Positions 46,399-58,337 are shown, counted from the stretch's first letter. The stretch: DNA of 64,000 nucleotides from Scleroderma bovista (GCA_037178675.1 JAYMGJ010000277.1:99622-163621); one strand, 5' to 3'. The notes: generated by a model not told the origin, from the sequence alone. Numbers and translations: made by a program.

Positions 46399-47238
46399 AT
46401 GGGCCGTATTAAAATATACTCCAGAATCAAGGAATTAACCCGACCTTATCGTGTCGTCGTTTTCGGACAGCACGAAGCAGATATCACCGCCCTAACCAGA
46501 CTCATGGCAGACGAATATGACTCTGTGGAGACGCCCAGGCATTTTCACCGAGCACTGTTAGGCAAAAATGTTCTCCATATTTATCCGTCTACTGCTATGG
46601 GTGATATGCTTGAAAACGAGCAGGAGTTTCTCCGGTCAGTCCAAGCGAATGCATATCGCCTTGCCGCCATCAATAGAAAGATTGACGTAGCCATCTACTG
46701 TGCACACTCGGAGGCCCTGATATCTGCAATAGGAAGAAACTGTCGCTTTATCCACTCTACTCTTCTTCGAAACTCTGGGTTGTTATTACACATGGTGACA
46801 GTAAACTGGAGTCGACAAGGTTTGGTGGCCGGTTGGTGGGATTCGACGAAGGCGCAAATTGAAACAGAAACCAATGGTCTCAAGTTCGTGGCTCATGGCT
46901 CCTTCTTTGCTTCGCATGGCTCGGAAGATGTTCAAGGTGAAAGGTCAAAAATCGCAGAGCTGTTGAACAGGTCTGTTCCAAATGTCGAGCACTTGGATAC
47001 TAGACCGAATGACGAAGATGGGCTTGACGGAGACTTCGGCAACGGGTGGAAGGTCCCAGAATCTTTACCTGGTCCAGATGAATGGAATTCGATTAAGCAC
47101 TTCCTCGTAGAACAAGCGGGTCTTTCGGAGGCACTAGCGCAACAAGCTGTTCCAAAACTAGCACCACTGGAATTGCAACGCTATGTCAGTATACCTAAAT
47201 CAGACCGGAAGACTTTACCAATGACTCCCACAGATTGA
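46399..47238 (+). CDS. Single-exon protein of unknown function, possibly a P-loop-less GTPase relative
   Basis: An uninterrupted 279-codon frame, diverging from the aminopeptidase gene with a 428-bp gap. The N-terminus IKELTRPYRVVVFGQHEADI has the shape of the first strand of a GTPase fold (basic residues, then VVVFG), but the following residues (QHEADITALTRLM) lack the GxxxxGK(S/T) loop. Later a hydrophobic strand (KIDVAIYCAHSEALISAIGR) and HMVTVNWSRQGLVAGWW sit where AIG1-like GTPases have theirs. The C-terminal third is acidic (NDEDGLDGDFGNGWKVPESL). I do not firmly recognise the family, and the fold idea is inference. Splicing to a further exon after about 47230 is possible. Confidence 0.6.
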   Translation: MGRIKIYSRIKELTRPYRVVVFGQHEADITALTRLMADEYDSVETPRHFHRALLGKNVLHIYPSTAMGDMLENEQEFLRSVQANAYRLAAINRKIDVAIYCAHSEALISAIGRNCRFIHSTLLRNSGLLLHMVTVNWSRQGLVAGWWDSTKAQIETETNGLKFVAHGSFFASHGSEDVQGERSKIAELLNRSVPNVEHLDTRPNDEDGLDGDFGNGWKVPESLPGPDEWNSIKHFLVEQAGLSEALAQQAVPKLAPLELQRYVSIPKSDRKTLPMTPTD

Positions 47239-48015
47239 CAGTATCCCAGTCGTGCCACTGACCACTGACCCTGACCTGCTTAACGTATGTTCACTTCATT
47301 CTCTACAGCGATAATTTTAATCATCAACCAGCTTCCGGCACATATTGCTCCTGGTCATGGTGTCATACACGAAGAAATACCTCGATTGGAAGCCGAAAAT
47401 CAGATTCCTGAGGATATCAGATCCAATGTAAAATTCTGTGTTCTTTTCGGTCACGGCTCACGGAACATCATTCATCTAGCATTCACGAGCAGCATCCGAA
47501 CCTGTGCAGAAAGACAACAAAAATCCTTTGCGTAAGATGCTAGCAAAGATAAAAATCAACCCGTTCCCGATCAGCGTGTTTCCCAGGCGTCGTAAAGTCA
47601 GACCAGACCATGTCGCCATGGCAACATGTGACCAAGTTTGTTGTCCAGATCATTTATCAGCTCTGTTCCTCATTGATAATCAGTTCCAAGTTGTTGCTCA
47701 ACCGGAGAACAGAGAGGGCATGGTGGCAGGGGAGACTTCTTGTATTTGTATTTTTTGTCCATAGCCCATGGATATATGTAGTATTGGTGTGTTCACCTGA
47801 TTCAGTCAGAGTTTTGAAAGGCTACCACAGCATGTTTTGGGGATGTATTTTTGTGACCTAGTAATACACTTATTTTTGGTTTACATATACTGTACTATTT
47901 GTGTTAACAGACACCAGTGGCAGATTCAATGCCAGTATTAATTGGCATATGTACAAATCACAGTGGTCATGAGAGTGGAAATGTAAACATGTGTCCTCAC
48001 TACTAAACCACCATC
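47239..48015. other. Intergenic, CpG-poor on the right
   Basis: No gene supported. From 47761 to 48000 not a single CG dinucleotide occurs; the depletion continues into the neighbouring gene. Confidence 0.5.
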
Positions 48016-50279
48016 CTAACAAGCACCACTTGGTGTCACTAACAACTTTGTCTCATCCTGGTTACACTCAGCTGCATTTCGAGAAACAATCTGCCTCTGC
48101 AACATTACTGAATGCCTATACCAATCAATCCACCCCCAAAGATAGCCCTGGCAACCCATAATGGACCATACCACCAACACCAGGATCAGGGACATAACTG
48201 GTCCAACTATTTCAAGTATGATGAAGCTTGAGGAAGTATAAATAATGAGGGAAAAGCCAAGAGTGAAAAAGAGCATCCTGGATTCAATACATCAGGAGAT
48301 GAAGTACTAGATGCCCTCATGCCAGTAAAAGCATGGGGATATTAAGTAAATTTACATACCCCCATGCCAACAGAGAATATGGAAGACTGTACTTGATGGC
48401 TAATGCATGCATACCAAATGTAGATCTTTCTACATCTTTCATCATTTTTACCTGTATTAGTAATATGCATTAGATCAGCTTTACAAAGAACAATTGGCCT
48501 AGCATACCACTTCTGGTGTTGAATCTATGCTATCAAGTTGACTGGAGAGTTGGATAGATGTGAGCATTGAACCCAGCACAAATGCAATAGATATATATAT
48601 GGCTGTGATGGTCTCTAGTTCTTTCCCAGTGGAAGGTGGGGTAGGATTGTTTGCACCACTCCCACTCCCAAGTGCTGGGATAGCCAAGAGGCTCACATTG
48701 ACTGCAAGCATCACAGTAGACTGTGCAAAAGTAATTGTCAGTGGTCTGGTGCATTAGTGAGCAGGTGTTGGCCCACAAAGTAAGTGAACCCAGTCCACTC
48801 CTTGGTCAACCTAGCACGGAAATTTTTCCAGTGGAGATAATTAATACTTTGATCAACCCAAACTTGCTCCAGTTCCCTAGTATGTGCAGAGGCTGATCCA
48901 AAAAGTAACAGGTTGCACATTCCTTTCAACAAGGATGACAGACATCCACGTGACTGATGCCTGGCATATATGGATTGATCTGCATTGAGACGTGCACAAG
49001 GCTGGCCATAAAAGTTGATGAATTTGCTGTGACCTTAAAGTAGTATTATATGAGGGATCCAGTTTAACTTCAAAGATAGGAAGGGTAGACTACACATACT
49101 GAATATCCGCATCAACCGTGCTGAGGACTTGTCCGTCAAATGAACAAAGGATAAGGAACAAGACCCTACCTATCACGCAGATTGCATGTGCATCTTGTTC
49201 ACCAATATATACTACATATAGTTATTAGTGGAGTTACTTGCATTACACAATGCCTACCTTCAAGCTTATCCAATAAATCCAAAAAGCTTTCAATCTTGTC
49301 GATCTCAAATGGGGTCACAACCTTTGATGAGGTCATGGTATCTAAGTCATGCAGTAGTACTTAGTAGCAGGATGCTAGTAATGCAGAGCACACACACCTG
49401 CACTGGCATGGATCAGCAAACTTCTAAGCTCCTTGTGATCTTTCTTCTTCAGTTGGCGTCGATTCGGATAAAGTTCAACATGTATCCTGTGAATCGTGAT
49501 CACAAAGTTAACCAGCTAGCATAACCATGTACCGCTTTCCAATTAACTCAACCGAACTTAATAAGAAAAATCAACATACCTTTGGCTTGGGTAGCATTAC
49601 CAGTATTGAATAATGATCGCTTGTCCTTGCGGACAGATGAATACGGCTTCATATGGTGCATTATTCATACCTACTCATATGACTTCTTGCCGACACGTCT
49701 CTGACATTGGCAAAGATTTTTCCAAGGTCATATTCATGCACCCAGAAAAGTAGCTGTTGTTGGTGGTCGACGAAGTAGTACCAGTACTCGTGTTTGTTGG
49801 CACTCTTCACAGGTTGTACGACAAGTTCAACTTCCTTATGCGATGGCAGCCCCAGACGTATAGCCATATCCACCAAGTGGTCTGCCGACTTCATGACTTT
49901 CTGCAAGCTATCTGCGTCGCAGACATCTGTAAGGACGCGCTAGTACGGCCCAATTTCGTCACGACGTTCATCGAAGGGCCGAGGACAAGAAAGGTCATAC
50001 CTTATCCTCGTGAAAGTAGTATACAGTGCCTTCTGGCTGGACACATCGAATCCACCCGCTGCCAACTCCAGGCCTGGGTATTGAAACTTAGTTAAGAGCA
50101 CTAAAACAGAGCGGTGGTACAAACTCATCGTGGACCATCTCACCAGGCTGCAGAACAGTACGCACGGAATCATGACGTACTACTTGCGGTCTCGCCGAAT
50201 ACCGTCTCTTCATGACTTCTTCTGAAGAAACTGGCTTGAACTCCCGACGTATAGAATTCTCCTGGGGTGTCGAAGGCAT
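48016..50279 (-). CDS. Agaricomycete membrane protein, paralog A (CpG-depleted 3' half)
   Basis: Family of unknown function found as tandem paralogs. Start 50279 (MPSTPQENSIRREFKPVSSE). A WW-like segment GWIRCVQPEGTVYYFHEDK (about 50050-49993) has the W...P.G..YY pattern. Next are KVMKSADHLVDMAIRLGLPS and EYWYYFVDHQQQLLFWVHEY (about 49750), which parallels YYFVDVNKKLLFW in paralog B, then VELYPNRRQLKKK and VVTPFEIDKIESFLDLLDKL. The 3' part has WKNFRARLTKEWTGFTYF, then STVMLAVNVSLLAIP across an intron (about 48727-48780), hydrophobic segments AIYISIAFVLGSMLTSI, IKYSLPYSLLAWG, and MLFFTLGFSLIIY with LILVLVVWSIMGC, so probably four membrane passes. The coding frame stays open although 47761-48960 holds only three CpG. 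Ends at 48016. Confidence 0.7.
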
Positions 50280-50483
50280 TTGCGTCTCGAGTAGCAAGAT
50301 GAATACAATGGAATAGGAATACACGTTTTTTCGGTGCCTACGTTATCCACATGGAAGTCGTAAGTTTACAGAATCGTGGGTATCTAACTGTATCTAATCA
50401 GGAATGCAGTTCTGGTATCAGCACTTCTAAGCTTCATGCAACCTCTTGCGAAGCCTCGTATAGTCTCGTATAATTGAACAACC

Positions 50484-53271
50484 TCAGGCCATGCTCACAG
50501 AATGTAGCGATTCATCACGTTTCCCACATGGTTGAGCCGAGGATGGCAGAATCTGCCGCCCACTACTAACACTTGTCTGGCGCGTCCTCTCCCGCCGCCT
50601 CCCTCCAACAGATTTTCCAATGGATGTCGACTTCATCACCTTCGATGCCTTCTCTATGCCTGCCCAGACTGGCCATGCCGCGAAGATTGCGATGACAAAA
50701 ATTACAGGTCCGGTCGTCGCCAGAGTCGGTGTGTATCTAGAACTGAAAACGACAAACATGAACCCGACAAGGAACAGTATCATTCTGTCATAGCCGCATT
50801 TCGAATATAAGAGGTGATGCAAACATAAAAGGTGGATTGGGACCTACCCCCACACCAGCAAGCCGAGCGGCACGCTGTACATGATCGCCAGATTATCGGT
50901 CCCAAGGAACGATGAAGTCATTTTCATCAGGTATCGTGACTATGTGTGGCCGTCAGCGGCGTTGGAAGTGAAACATGGCGAACCCCGCTAAAACGTTGTA
51001 TAGTGCTACGCACTCACCACTTCGCTAGATGAGCTGCGTGCGGATGCCCTACTCTGATTGATCAAGATGATGGAAGAGAACAGGGAACCAATGGTGCATA
51101 TGACAGATATGTAAATCGCAATGACGCTAACCGGCTGGACGGCTTCCGTTGCTGGATCGACCCCTGGCACAGCCAGGAGGCTCACGTCGACCGCAAGCAT
51201 GACTGTTGACTAAGCACGTACGAGAAGTGGATGCGTCAGTCACCAGTGAAACAAGACTAGAATCAGCATTTGTACATACTTCTCCCGGCGTCACGGACTC
51301 ACGTATATTGTAAAACTAGCCCACTCAGTTGTCATGGTGGTGATGAAGGCTCGCCAACGTGGCAGATTCACAAGTTCGTCCACCCAGACGCGCTTGATTT
51401 CTTCAGAATACGTGGACGGCGTGCCGAAGAAGACAAGATTGATAATGTGCAAAAGGATGGATGTTCGAGCTCGATGCCCAGGAGATTCGTAAATAGACTG
51501 GTCTGTATCAAGACGGGCGCCAGGCTGTCCGTGAAAACTGAGGAATTGCACATGCACTTGTTTGCACAAGTCAATCAAAGTGAGAGGCGTGAAGAACCTG
51601 AGTGAACATACTAAACATCCCCATGAATTTTGCTGGGCAATCCATTAACTACATCACAGACTGATTATATAGAATTCTCACCTACTACAGCGACTAGGTG
51701 ATCGTCTAATTTTTCGGCGGCCCCTGAGATTTTAATGGGAAGAACAATTGACAAGGTTAAAACTTTATATCCACTAACCTTGCACTATACCTAGAATGTC
51801 CATCATCTTCGACAGTTCTGCATTTTCGAAAGGTGCAAGAAATGTGTCGGATGTGATAGATTCTGAGCACAGAATAAGTCTTTTCAGTGAATGTTATAAT
51901 AAAGCGCACCGGCGTTAGCGTGAATAATTAAACCGCGCAGTTCGTTCAAAACATAGATGTCGAACGTTCGGTTGTACGGATACAGTTCACAGTGCTTCCT
52001 GTATAAATAGCCACACCCTGATCAACAAAGTGAGAAACTCGGCCCCATCTATATCGTGGATCAACCAAACGCCTGTGATTCCATGACGCAGCAGCACTTA
52101 CCTTAAACGACACACCAATATTGCTCCTCCAGCGCCTTCTCTGTGTATCATAGCATCAGCCAGAGACGCTGTAGATACAAGCCATGTAAACTTACTTATA
52201 TGCATCAGTTCTTTCACCCCTTTTAAACCTTGGAACACCCCCATTGGTGCGCAATCACTTAGCCAGAACAACAATTTCTTGTTCACATCAACGAAATAAT
52301 ACTGAAATTGTTTCTTTTTCGTATGCAGGTCTCTATCAGACATGAGCTTGAGCACGAGTTCTAGATTGGAATCAGGAAAAGTGATGCCCATGGAAGTAGC
52401 AAGGTTGGTGAGTTGGGCCACGCATTTCTCGATCGCATTTCGGGTTTTGGTATTACGGACATCATCATCCGTGAATATCTGTTGTGGGACATGAAGAATA
52501 TGAGCAGCAACACGGAGCCATTCTAGAATGTGCACCCACACGGCGAGAATCAGAAAAGTAGAGTGCGCCTTCGGGGTGGATACAGGACTTCCATGACGTT
52601 GTGCCGCTCGGATCTTTTGGACTGTATTAAGTACAAGAGTCAAGCCCAATAAGCAGTGGGCTTTGAACAACACATACTCGTCATACACCCTCTGACCGGC
52701 CAGAATCTTTGGCGGATGCTCATTCGTAAATTTTCTATGTCAAATTAACTGCACTGCTCAGAAGAATGCAAGGAAGTGCGTACATCAACGGCTTTCCGGT
52801 ATATCTGTCGATATCGGTTGCCCCAAACGGCTTAGGAACCCTCTGCGAGTCCTCTGCGAAAGTCAGGCCGCTCGCGCGACGTTCCGTCGTCGCGATTGCC
52901 GGCACTGCTACAGCCATTAGAGGACATGAGACAGATGGCTCCTTACAAGAATCGACATCACGGTTCAAAGGGACGGGCTCAGAGTCCTGCAGCGGCCTGG
53001 TGCAACTTGTGTTTTCACCTTGGAATGGGGAGATGGGTTCGTTGGTAGAGGAAACCCTACCAAGTTGAGCACTTTCGCTGGAAACGTGTGGACCCCTTGG
53101 TGGTATGGCACTGAAGTTACATTGGCCAGTCGACGGTCTGGCAGTAAAGAGCGATGGGGAAAGTCTCCGTAGAAGATTTACGAGGTAAAAGAGTGGCTGG
53201 GAAAGTCTACTCGATAATAACTTGAATAGTTGGAAAATGGGGTGCAAAGCACGCTGGCTGGTCATCACCAA
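50484..53271 (-). CDS. Agaricomycete membrane protein, paralog B
   Basis: Upstream tandem paralog of A on the same strand, 205 bp apart. Start 53271 (MVMTSQRALHPIFQLFKLLS) with a hydrophobic N-terminus, then a Ser/Pro-rich region and PFGATDIDRYTGK. Exon 52098-52688 holds EYVLFKAHCLLGLTLVLNTV, TRNAIEKCVAQLTNLATSMG and FQYYFVDVNKKLLFWLSD. Further exons give YRKHCELYPYNRTFDIYVLN and LRGLIIHAN (about 51960), LAPFENAELSKMMDILG (about 51800), YSEEIKRVWVDELVNLPRWR (about 51370), STVMLAVDVSLLAVPGVD and VSVIAIYISVICTIGSLFSS (about 51120), NLAIMYSVPLGLLVWG (about 50880) and VIFVIAIFAAWPVWAGI (about 50680), with a basic C-terminal tail. The order matches paralog A. The WW-like motif of A is not obvious here. 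CpG content is normal. Confidence 0.7.
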
Positions 53272-53734
53272 GGATGTCGCTTTCTGTATTCTCTCCCGAA
53301 CGTCTCAGGCCACGCATATGTACTACGAAGTGTAACACCGCCACTGCCAACCAAGCTGTACAGCGCAAGTTGGATCACCTTTTCCAGCTATTGGGACGGT
53401 CGGACTCCCAAATGATACCAGTTTGTGGTCGTTCTGTGCTGGTCGGCAATTGGGATGCACAGTGCTCTCCTGTTCATTCGCTGAGTTGTTATGTTGACGC
53501 ATATACCAAGGCAACAGCGGTTTTGTACTATTTAATAGCCTGATGAACGAGCACCAGTCAGCCAAGATCGACGACGAGCAGTTGCTCAGTTTCAAAGCCT
53601 GTATCACTTGTGTCCGAAATTGCTTCTGTTGACAACCCCATTTAAGTCCTCTCATTCTTCACAGGCTACATTGGGTTTCTTCTCCATGAAGCCTTAGTTC
53701 ACGGCGCTTATCCTAGGTATGCAGTCCCCTTCTT

Positions 53735-55469
53735 CACTGCGGGAAGTAAAGTCACTACTAATCAGTGACGGGGACGCTGATGTGACCAAAATCAGTGACA
53801 TTGACACTGAATTGCTGGTCACATCTTTTCAGCGTCTGAGTCCCGACGCTGATTTTCACTGCCTCGATTCCGGTGACACTGATTTTCACTACCTCAATTT
53901 TGGTGACACTGATTTTCAGTACCCATCAGAATACGGCTCAGTTGTGTATATCTATCAGTATAGTGCTCATTTACTAGTAATTCTCCACAAATATACAAAC
54001 ATTTATCGTTCCATCATTGTATCGCTGTTCCTGCCACCATCTGTGATGGATACAGCTGTCCATATAATCACTGGTGATTGTACAGGCACTCAACTCACTG
54101 CCTGCATCATGTCATCGTCATTAATGGTCACAGTGAGGCAGGTTGTCCTTGTCCTCACTACGTCCAGGTTGTCGTCATCAGGTGTGCGATTATCCTGAAT
54201 CCTGATAGTGCTAGTTGTCTTCGACTCTTCATCAAGGTGGCCATGGTTGTTGAGGTGGCTGTGTAGAGTTGAGGCAGAGAGGTGGTCATTGGTAAGGCTG
54301 ATGGTGGACACAGTCGAGTGTTCAGGTAGTATGTAGTGGCTGTTGTCGAGGTTGGGTGGCAGTGGCTGTGGTGATTAGTAAGGTCACGTGGTTACGCAAG
54401 TCGCGTCGTGCATTACTGTGCAGAAATTCAATCTCCGCTTGATTACATCTTGTTTTCGTACCACAACCATGCCTCACGACGTCTGTTCAACAGCCCAGTT
54501 CCACGACTGGAGCTCGCATCGTTTGGTGATGTTTCCACCTTATTTATGGAATCTAGCGTGACTCTACAGGTTTGAACCCAGCTTTTGGCTTATAAGTGTG
54601 TCGCTGCTATTGCTTACATAAACATTGAAGTTGGAGCCACTCCCTTTGACTCGCGATCACACTTGTCTCCGCTATCACTGATGTAGTATTTCTCGTGCAG
54701 AGCTATGCACTCCACGATTGTATATCAAGATCGTGCCGTCAACGTGAACTTTCCTCGTTCGCCATACGAATCCTGCCGAGGGAATACATCTGACCTGGCG
54801 GTGTTTCGAGGGTGCCCTTGGGGGTGTAGGTCATAGTATGTAAGTGGATGTCATCCTGTTTGACATCCAATACTTACACTGGATCTATGTTGATTCAACA
54901 ATGTTCGAACATGAGGATGGGGGGAATGATGGTGGTCTTTGTTTGTGTTGGAGCGATACAGTGTCACAATTTGGTCAATCAGCACTGCTGCAAGCGACAG
55001 ACAATGTGACTAAGAATGTGAGTAACCAATGCCACCTCGGACCTGTGACGATTATGGCAGCACTGTTTCAGTGATGACGTGGTCGGGCAGCCAGTATTGC
55101 TATGACCATGATGTGTGGGTGTAATCTGTTGCAGTGTATATCCCTACTGTTGTAGACTACACAAATACATCACTTCCATGCAGTTACTAAGGGCCAGTGT
55201 TCCCCAATGAAATCCAATGGCATCTGGCTGGAATTAAGTAACTTTTACACCAAAAAGTAGTGCTGACATGTCTGATAATAATTGCCAAAGACACTCTAAA
55301 TCAGTGCCATGGACACTGACTCGGACACTGAATTTCAATAGCAAAAATGAGCACTCAGTGTCACCCAGGGACACTGATTTTCAGTACTTGGTCACTGATA
55401 TGTAATGCAGTTGATATTGATTAGAGGTGATTCAATCACTGAATACTGGTGACTTTACTTCCCACAGTG
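53735..55469. mobile_element. Non-autonomous DNA transposon, 1,735 bp, CACTG termini
   Basis: Left end CACTGCGGGAAGTAAAGTCA and right end (inverted) CACTGTGGGAAGTAAAGTCA match at 19 of 20 positions and stay similar for about 34 bp. It is flanked by TTCTT on both sides (53730-53734 and 55470-55474). Subterminal regions are packed with CACTGATTTTCA/TCAGTGAC repeats (53760-53930 and 55290-55420). No transposase frame inside. The paralogous sequence at 58725-58745 lacks the insertion, which confirms both ends. Confidence 0.92.
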
Positions 55470-55537
55470 TTCTTGAAGTATCAGAGCCAACAATAATTTG
55501 TGTAACGTGTACAACTCAATGACTAGTATTGTTACAC

Positions 55538-55915
55538 TGTCATTCTAATTGTCCACGATGGTTGCGAAGTTGGCCGCGAACATCTGGTCCCCGCACCCGA
55601 AGTACTTGACAGACTCAGCGCCGACAATCTGGCAGTACTCCTCGCTAACGAAGACAGCCATGACATCCCTCGAACGAGGCTGCCTCGAAGGTAGCCATCA
55701 CGTTGAAGGGCGTGATGACGAGACCCGTGCTTGGCCATAGCCTTGCTCACCATCCCATTAGCATGAGCCTGTTACAGATCAGTGTCAATATCGTCTTTCT
55801 GAACCATGTCAGAAAACTGCTCACCTGCTCATACTTGAGGTCTTCCCTTTGATAATGTCAAGCAAGGTTGAAGAGCTTGGGGTGCTCATTAAGCCAGAAG
55901 TGGTCGAGTTGATAA
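55538..55915 (-). pseudogene. EthD-domain gene, copy 1, dead
   Basis: Paralog of the gene at 58866-59299. Exon 2 is recognisable (FATIVDN equivalent near 55550, MVSKAMAKHG at 55753) but small insertions or deletions break the frame after KHG, which then reads into SRHHALQRDG. Exon 1 keeps only its 3' portion (FWLNEHPKLFNLA, about 55860-55900). From there the sequence jumps to the region upstream of the gene, so about 170 bp including the start codon are lost. Confidence 0.88.
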
Positions 55916-55919
55916 TGCA

Positions 55920-56745
55920 GAGGAAATTTGGTAATGGGCAAATGTGAGTGAGACTTGCTGAGGACTAGGTGGTGAACGCGCTGGGGCCTGTATACCCCTG
56001 TTATCGTGAGATAGGAACAAGTGATGGCATTATTGCCAGAGCCTATGGTGACCTTGCACGAGAGCAAAGGTTGTCGTGGACCATGACTGGCGTCGGGTCC
56101 ATAGCATGAGCTAACCTATAGTAGACGCCTCATTTAGAAGGCCGCCGCAGGAATGGACAGGTACGGATGGAACACACATATAGGCTATTAGTTGTCAGAT
56201 GAAATGGGACCTTAGTGGAAGCCATTATTGATGGCAACTGCATAGCCCATCAATCCCATCAAAAATTGCAGATCGAAGCGGTGCATTGGACAGCAGGGGT
56301 GGACACAATGATGTGCTGTCAGTTGAGCCAGGGCTATGTATGCATGAGCGCTTGCATCAAGCTCTGGAAGGTAGCAAGGTGTGTAGGGCATGAGGCGCGT
56401 ATGAGTAGAACCAAACCGCCTACGTAGTCGATGGCTTTCCGTCAAAGTGCCCGCATTTTCCAACACAAAGATCCGTGAACTTACACACTTGTGGGCCAAA
56501 TTACTCGAGTGTCTATAGTACGCCTGTAAGCTGAAATACAATACATGTCAGCAAGGTCCACAGATACATGAGGATTCGTGCAAATACGGGTGACAATGTC
56601 AATGCACTCAGCGTGAGTGTTTGGATAGCAAAGTAGTGTGGCTGGAGCTCTGGGTATTCATCGATCGGAAAGAGAAGATAACAGCTTGATGGAAGTCCAT
56701 GGACGGACAATGCGGTAGAAGACTGAGTTGTGTTGAAATGTGTGC
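55920..56745. other. Non-coding spacer of duplication copy 1
   Basis: Corresponds to 59300-60345 in copy 2 and, less closely, 62380-62915 in copy 3. Conserved phrases such as GATGGCAACTGCATAGC and GAGCCAGGGCT are shared, but frames are not preserved between copies, so I see no gene. Confidence 0.5.
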
Positions 56746-56747
56746 CC

Positions 56748-58337
56748 TCACCTGTCTTCATTTGCAATGGAACCTCGATCTAAGTGCTGTAGTCGCAAGT
56801 CACTGAAGGGGCTTGTACCAAGCCGAGGCAACTCACCTGCGAAACAACTGGATCCACGGTTCCCACCATCATCGGATCCACTTCCTTCGCTCTCGGCTCG
56901 CTGGATGTTCATTAGACGTGTTTATATAATGCGATAAATGTGAAATACCTACCTGATTCTGTTGCCGATGTGTTTGCCTTACTATTTCGTAAGAGGCGAC
57001 GACCAGAGGCTACAATGCAGTTAAGTCAAGAATGGATATTCAACGCACATCTTACTTTCTTGTCTCGCGCATGGCATGCAAGTTCAAGTGACCTTCGTTC
57101 TTCCGCTTGCACGTTCGGTGATCGTTTGTTTCTCTTAAAGAGCCATGAAAACCGGCGCCTTTCCCGTGGTCTAGAGTCCGGATTTTGCGGTGCATGGCTA
57201 TCTGCTCTCCTCGAACCAGGTGGTGGCAAAGCAAAAAACTAGTGTTTCAATAAATTTGCATGAGAACGATTGCTACAGAATGAAAGAGTTCGTACATACA
57301 TCTGACTCCGAGACTCTCCCTCCGTGGATAAGATCGTTCCCGTCTTGTTGCGAATCTGTCAGACGTTCCATGGCTGGACGCTGAAGATCGCTAGCTGTGA
57401 AACTATGAACACGATATTGAAGTCAACTTACGTCCAGAACGGACAATGCGCTTCCCGACTGCGAGTGTGAATCAGAGCCATGTCCTGGATCTTCCTCGGG
57501 TCGTACCATCGAGTTCGTACGAGAGCTTATCGACTGCACAAGCTCGATCGACGATCGCGACGCGGCACCCAGACTCTGGACAAGTGACTGCGGTCTCGAC
57601 CGCACCGCAGAGCCTCCACGCGATCGTGATGATATCGAAGCCGACGGAGAATCTGACCGCGAGGCGACTCTCTGCGCCCCTTCTGATGCGCTTCCCGACT
57701 GCGAGCGTGAATCAGAGACCTGTCCTGGATCTTCCTCGGGTCGTACCATCGAGTTCGTACGAGAGCTTGTCGACTGCACAAGCTCGATCGACGATCGCGA
57801 CGCGGCACCCAGCTGACTCTGGATAAGTGACTGCGCTCTCGACCGCACCGCAGAGCCTGCACGCGATCGTGACGATATCGAGGCCGACTGCGAATCGGAC
57901 TCTCGCGAGGCATGTGATCCCGTACGTGAGTCGCGACCACGTCGTCGCCGGCTGCTGGCGTTGGAGGACCTCGGACTGCGCGGCATAACGCCGAGAAGAC
58001 CAACGCTGTCCTTGCCCTCGGCCGCCTCGCGGGGACCTTCAGGCTCGGATTGCTCCATCATGATCTGCGCTTCAACGTGCTCTTCCTCCTCCTCTTCCGG
58101 CCCACCAAGTGGCTCGCTCAAGGACGACTCGTAACCGCTGCTCACGCTCTCAGTGTTTTGGCTGTCTGAGCGCAAGCGAATCGGGAGACGACCGGGAAAC
58201 ATGACTGGAGAAGGCGACGTAGAGAACGACGTTGGCACGGTGCCTGCGCGAGCGCGCCCTCTCCCAGGCTGGGGATGACGCAGGGGCATGGGGATCGAGC
58301 TACCAGGCATATAACCAGAGCCAGGACTCGATATCAC
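56748..58337 (-). CDS. Chimeric gene: SR-rich exon joined to a WD40-protein tail
   Basis: Exon 1 (57432-58337, 302 codons, start MISSPGSGYMPGSSIPMPLR) encodes a disordered, Ser/Arg-rich protein with an acidic run (PEEEEEEHVEAQ), an RRRRGRDSRTGS basic cluster and an internal duplication of about 70 residues (two copies of SASISSRSR, GAASRSSIELVQS, RTNSMVRPEEDPG). It ends SALSVLD at a GTAAGT donor. Downstream exons are those of the neighbouring WD40 genes: RPAMERLTDSQQDGNDLI, then FFALPPPGSRRADSHAPQNP and RRRFSWLFKRNKRSPNV, then PLVVASYEIVRQTHRQQ, then RAESEGSGSDDGGN and SCFAGELPRLGT, stop at 56748. Phases fit and no stop intervenes. The WD40 propeller present in copies 2 and 3 is absent. Function unknown; whether it is expressed cannot be told. 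Confidence 0.65.

Larger units (their letters stand above)
53485..57440. repeat. Segmental duplication, copy 1
   Basis: Aligns in order with 58520-61040 after removing the transposon at 53735-55469. Shared landmarks: GGTTTCTTCTCCATGAAGCC (53675 and 58678), ACAATAATTTGTGTA, the EthD exon, GATGGCAACTGCATAGC (about 56230 and 59763), AAGTGCTGTARTCRCRAGTC, and the WD40-tail exons. Part of the EthD exon 1 region is deleted here. Confidence 0.85.

Noticed and set aside
57446..57826. 126-codon plus-strand frame with an internal repeat
   Set aside because: Antisense to the internally duplicated SR-rich exon; the repeat is inherited from that exon.
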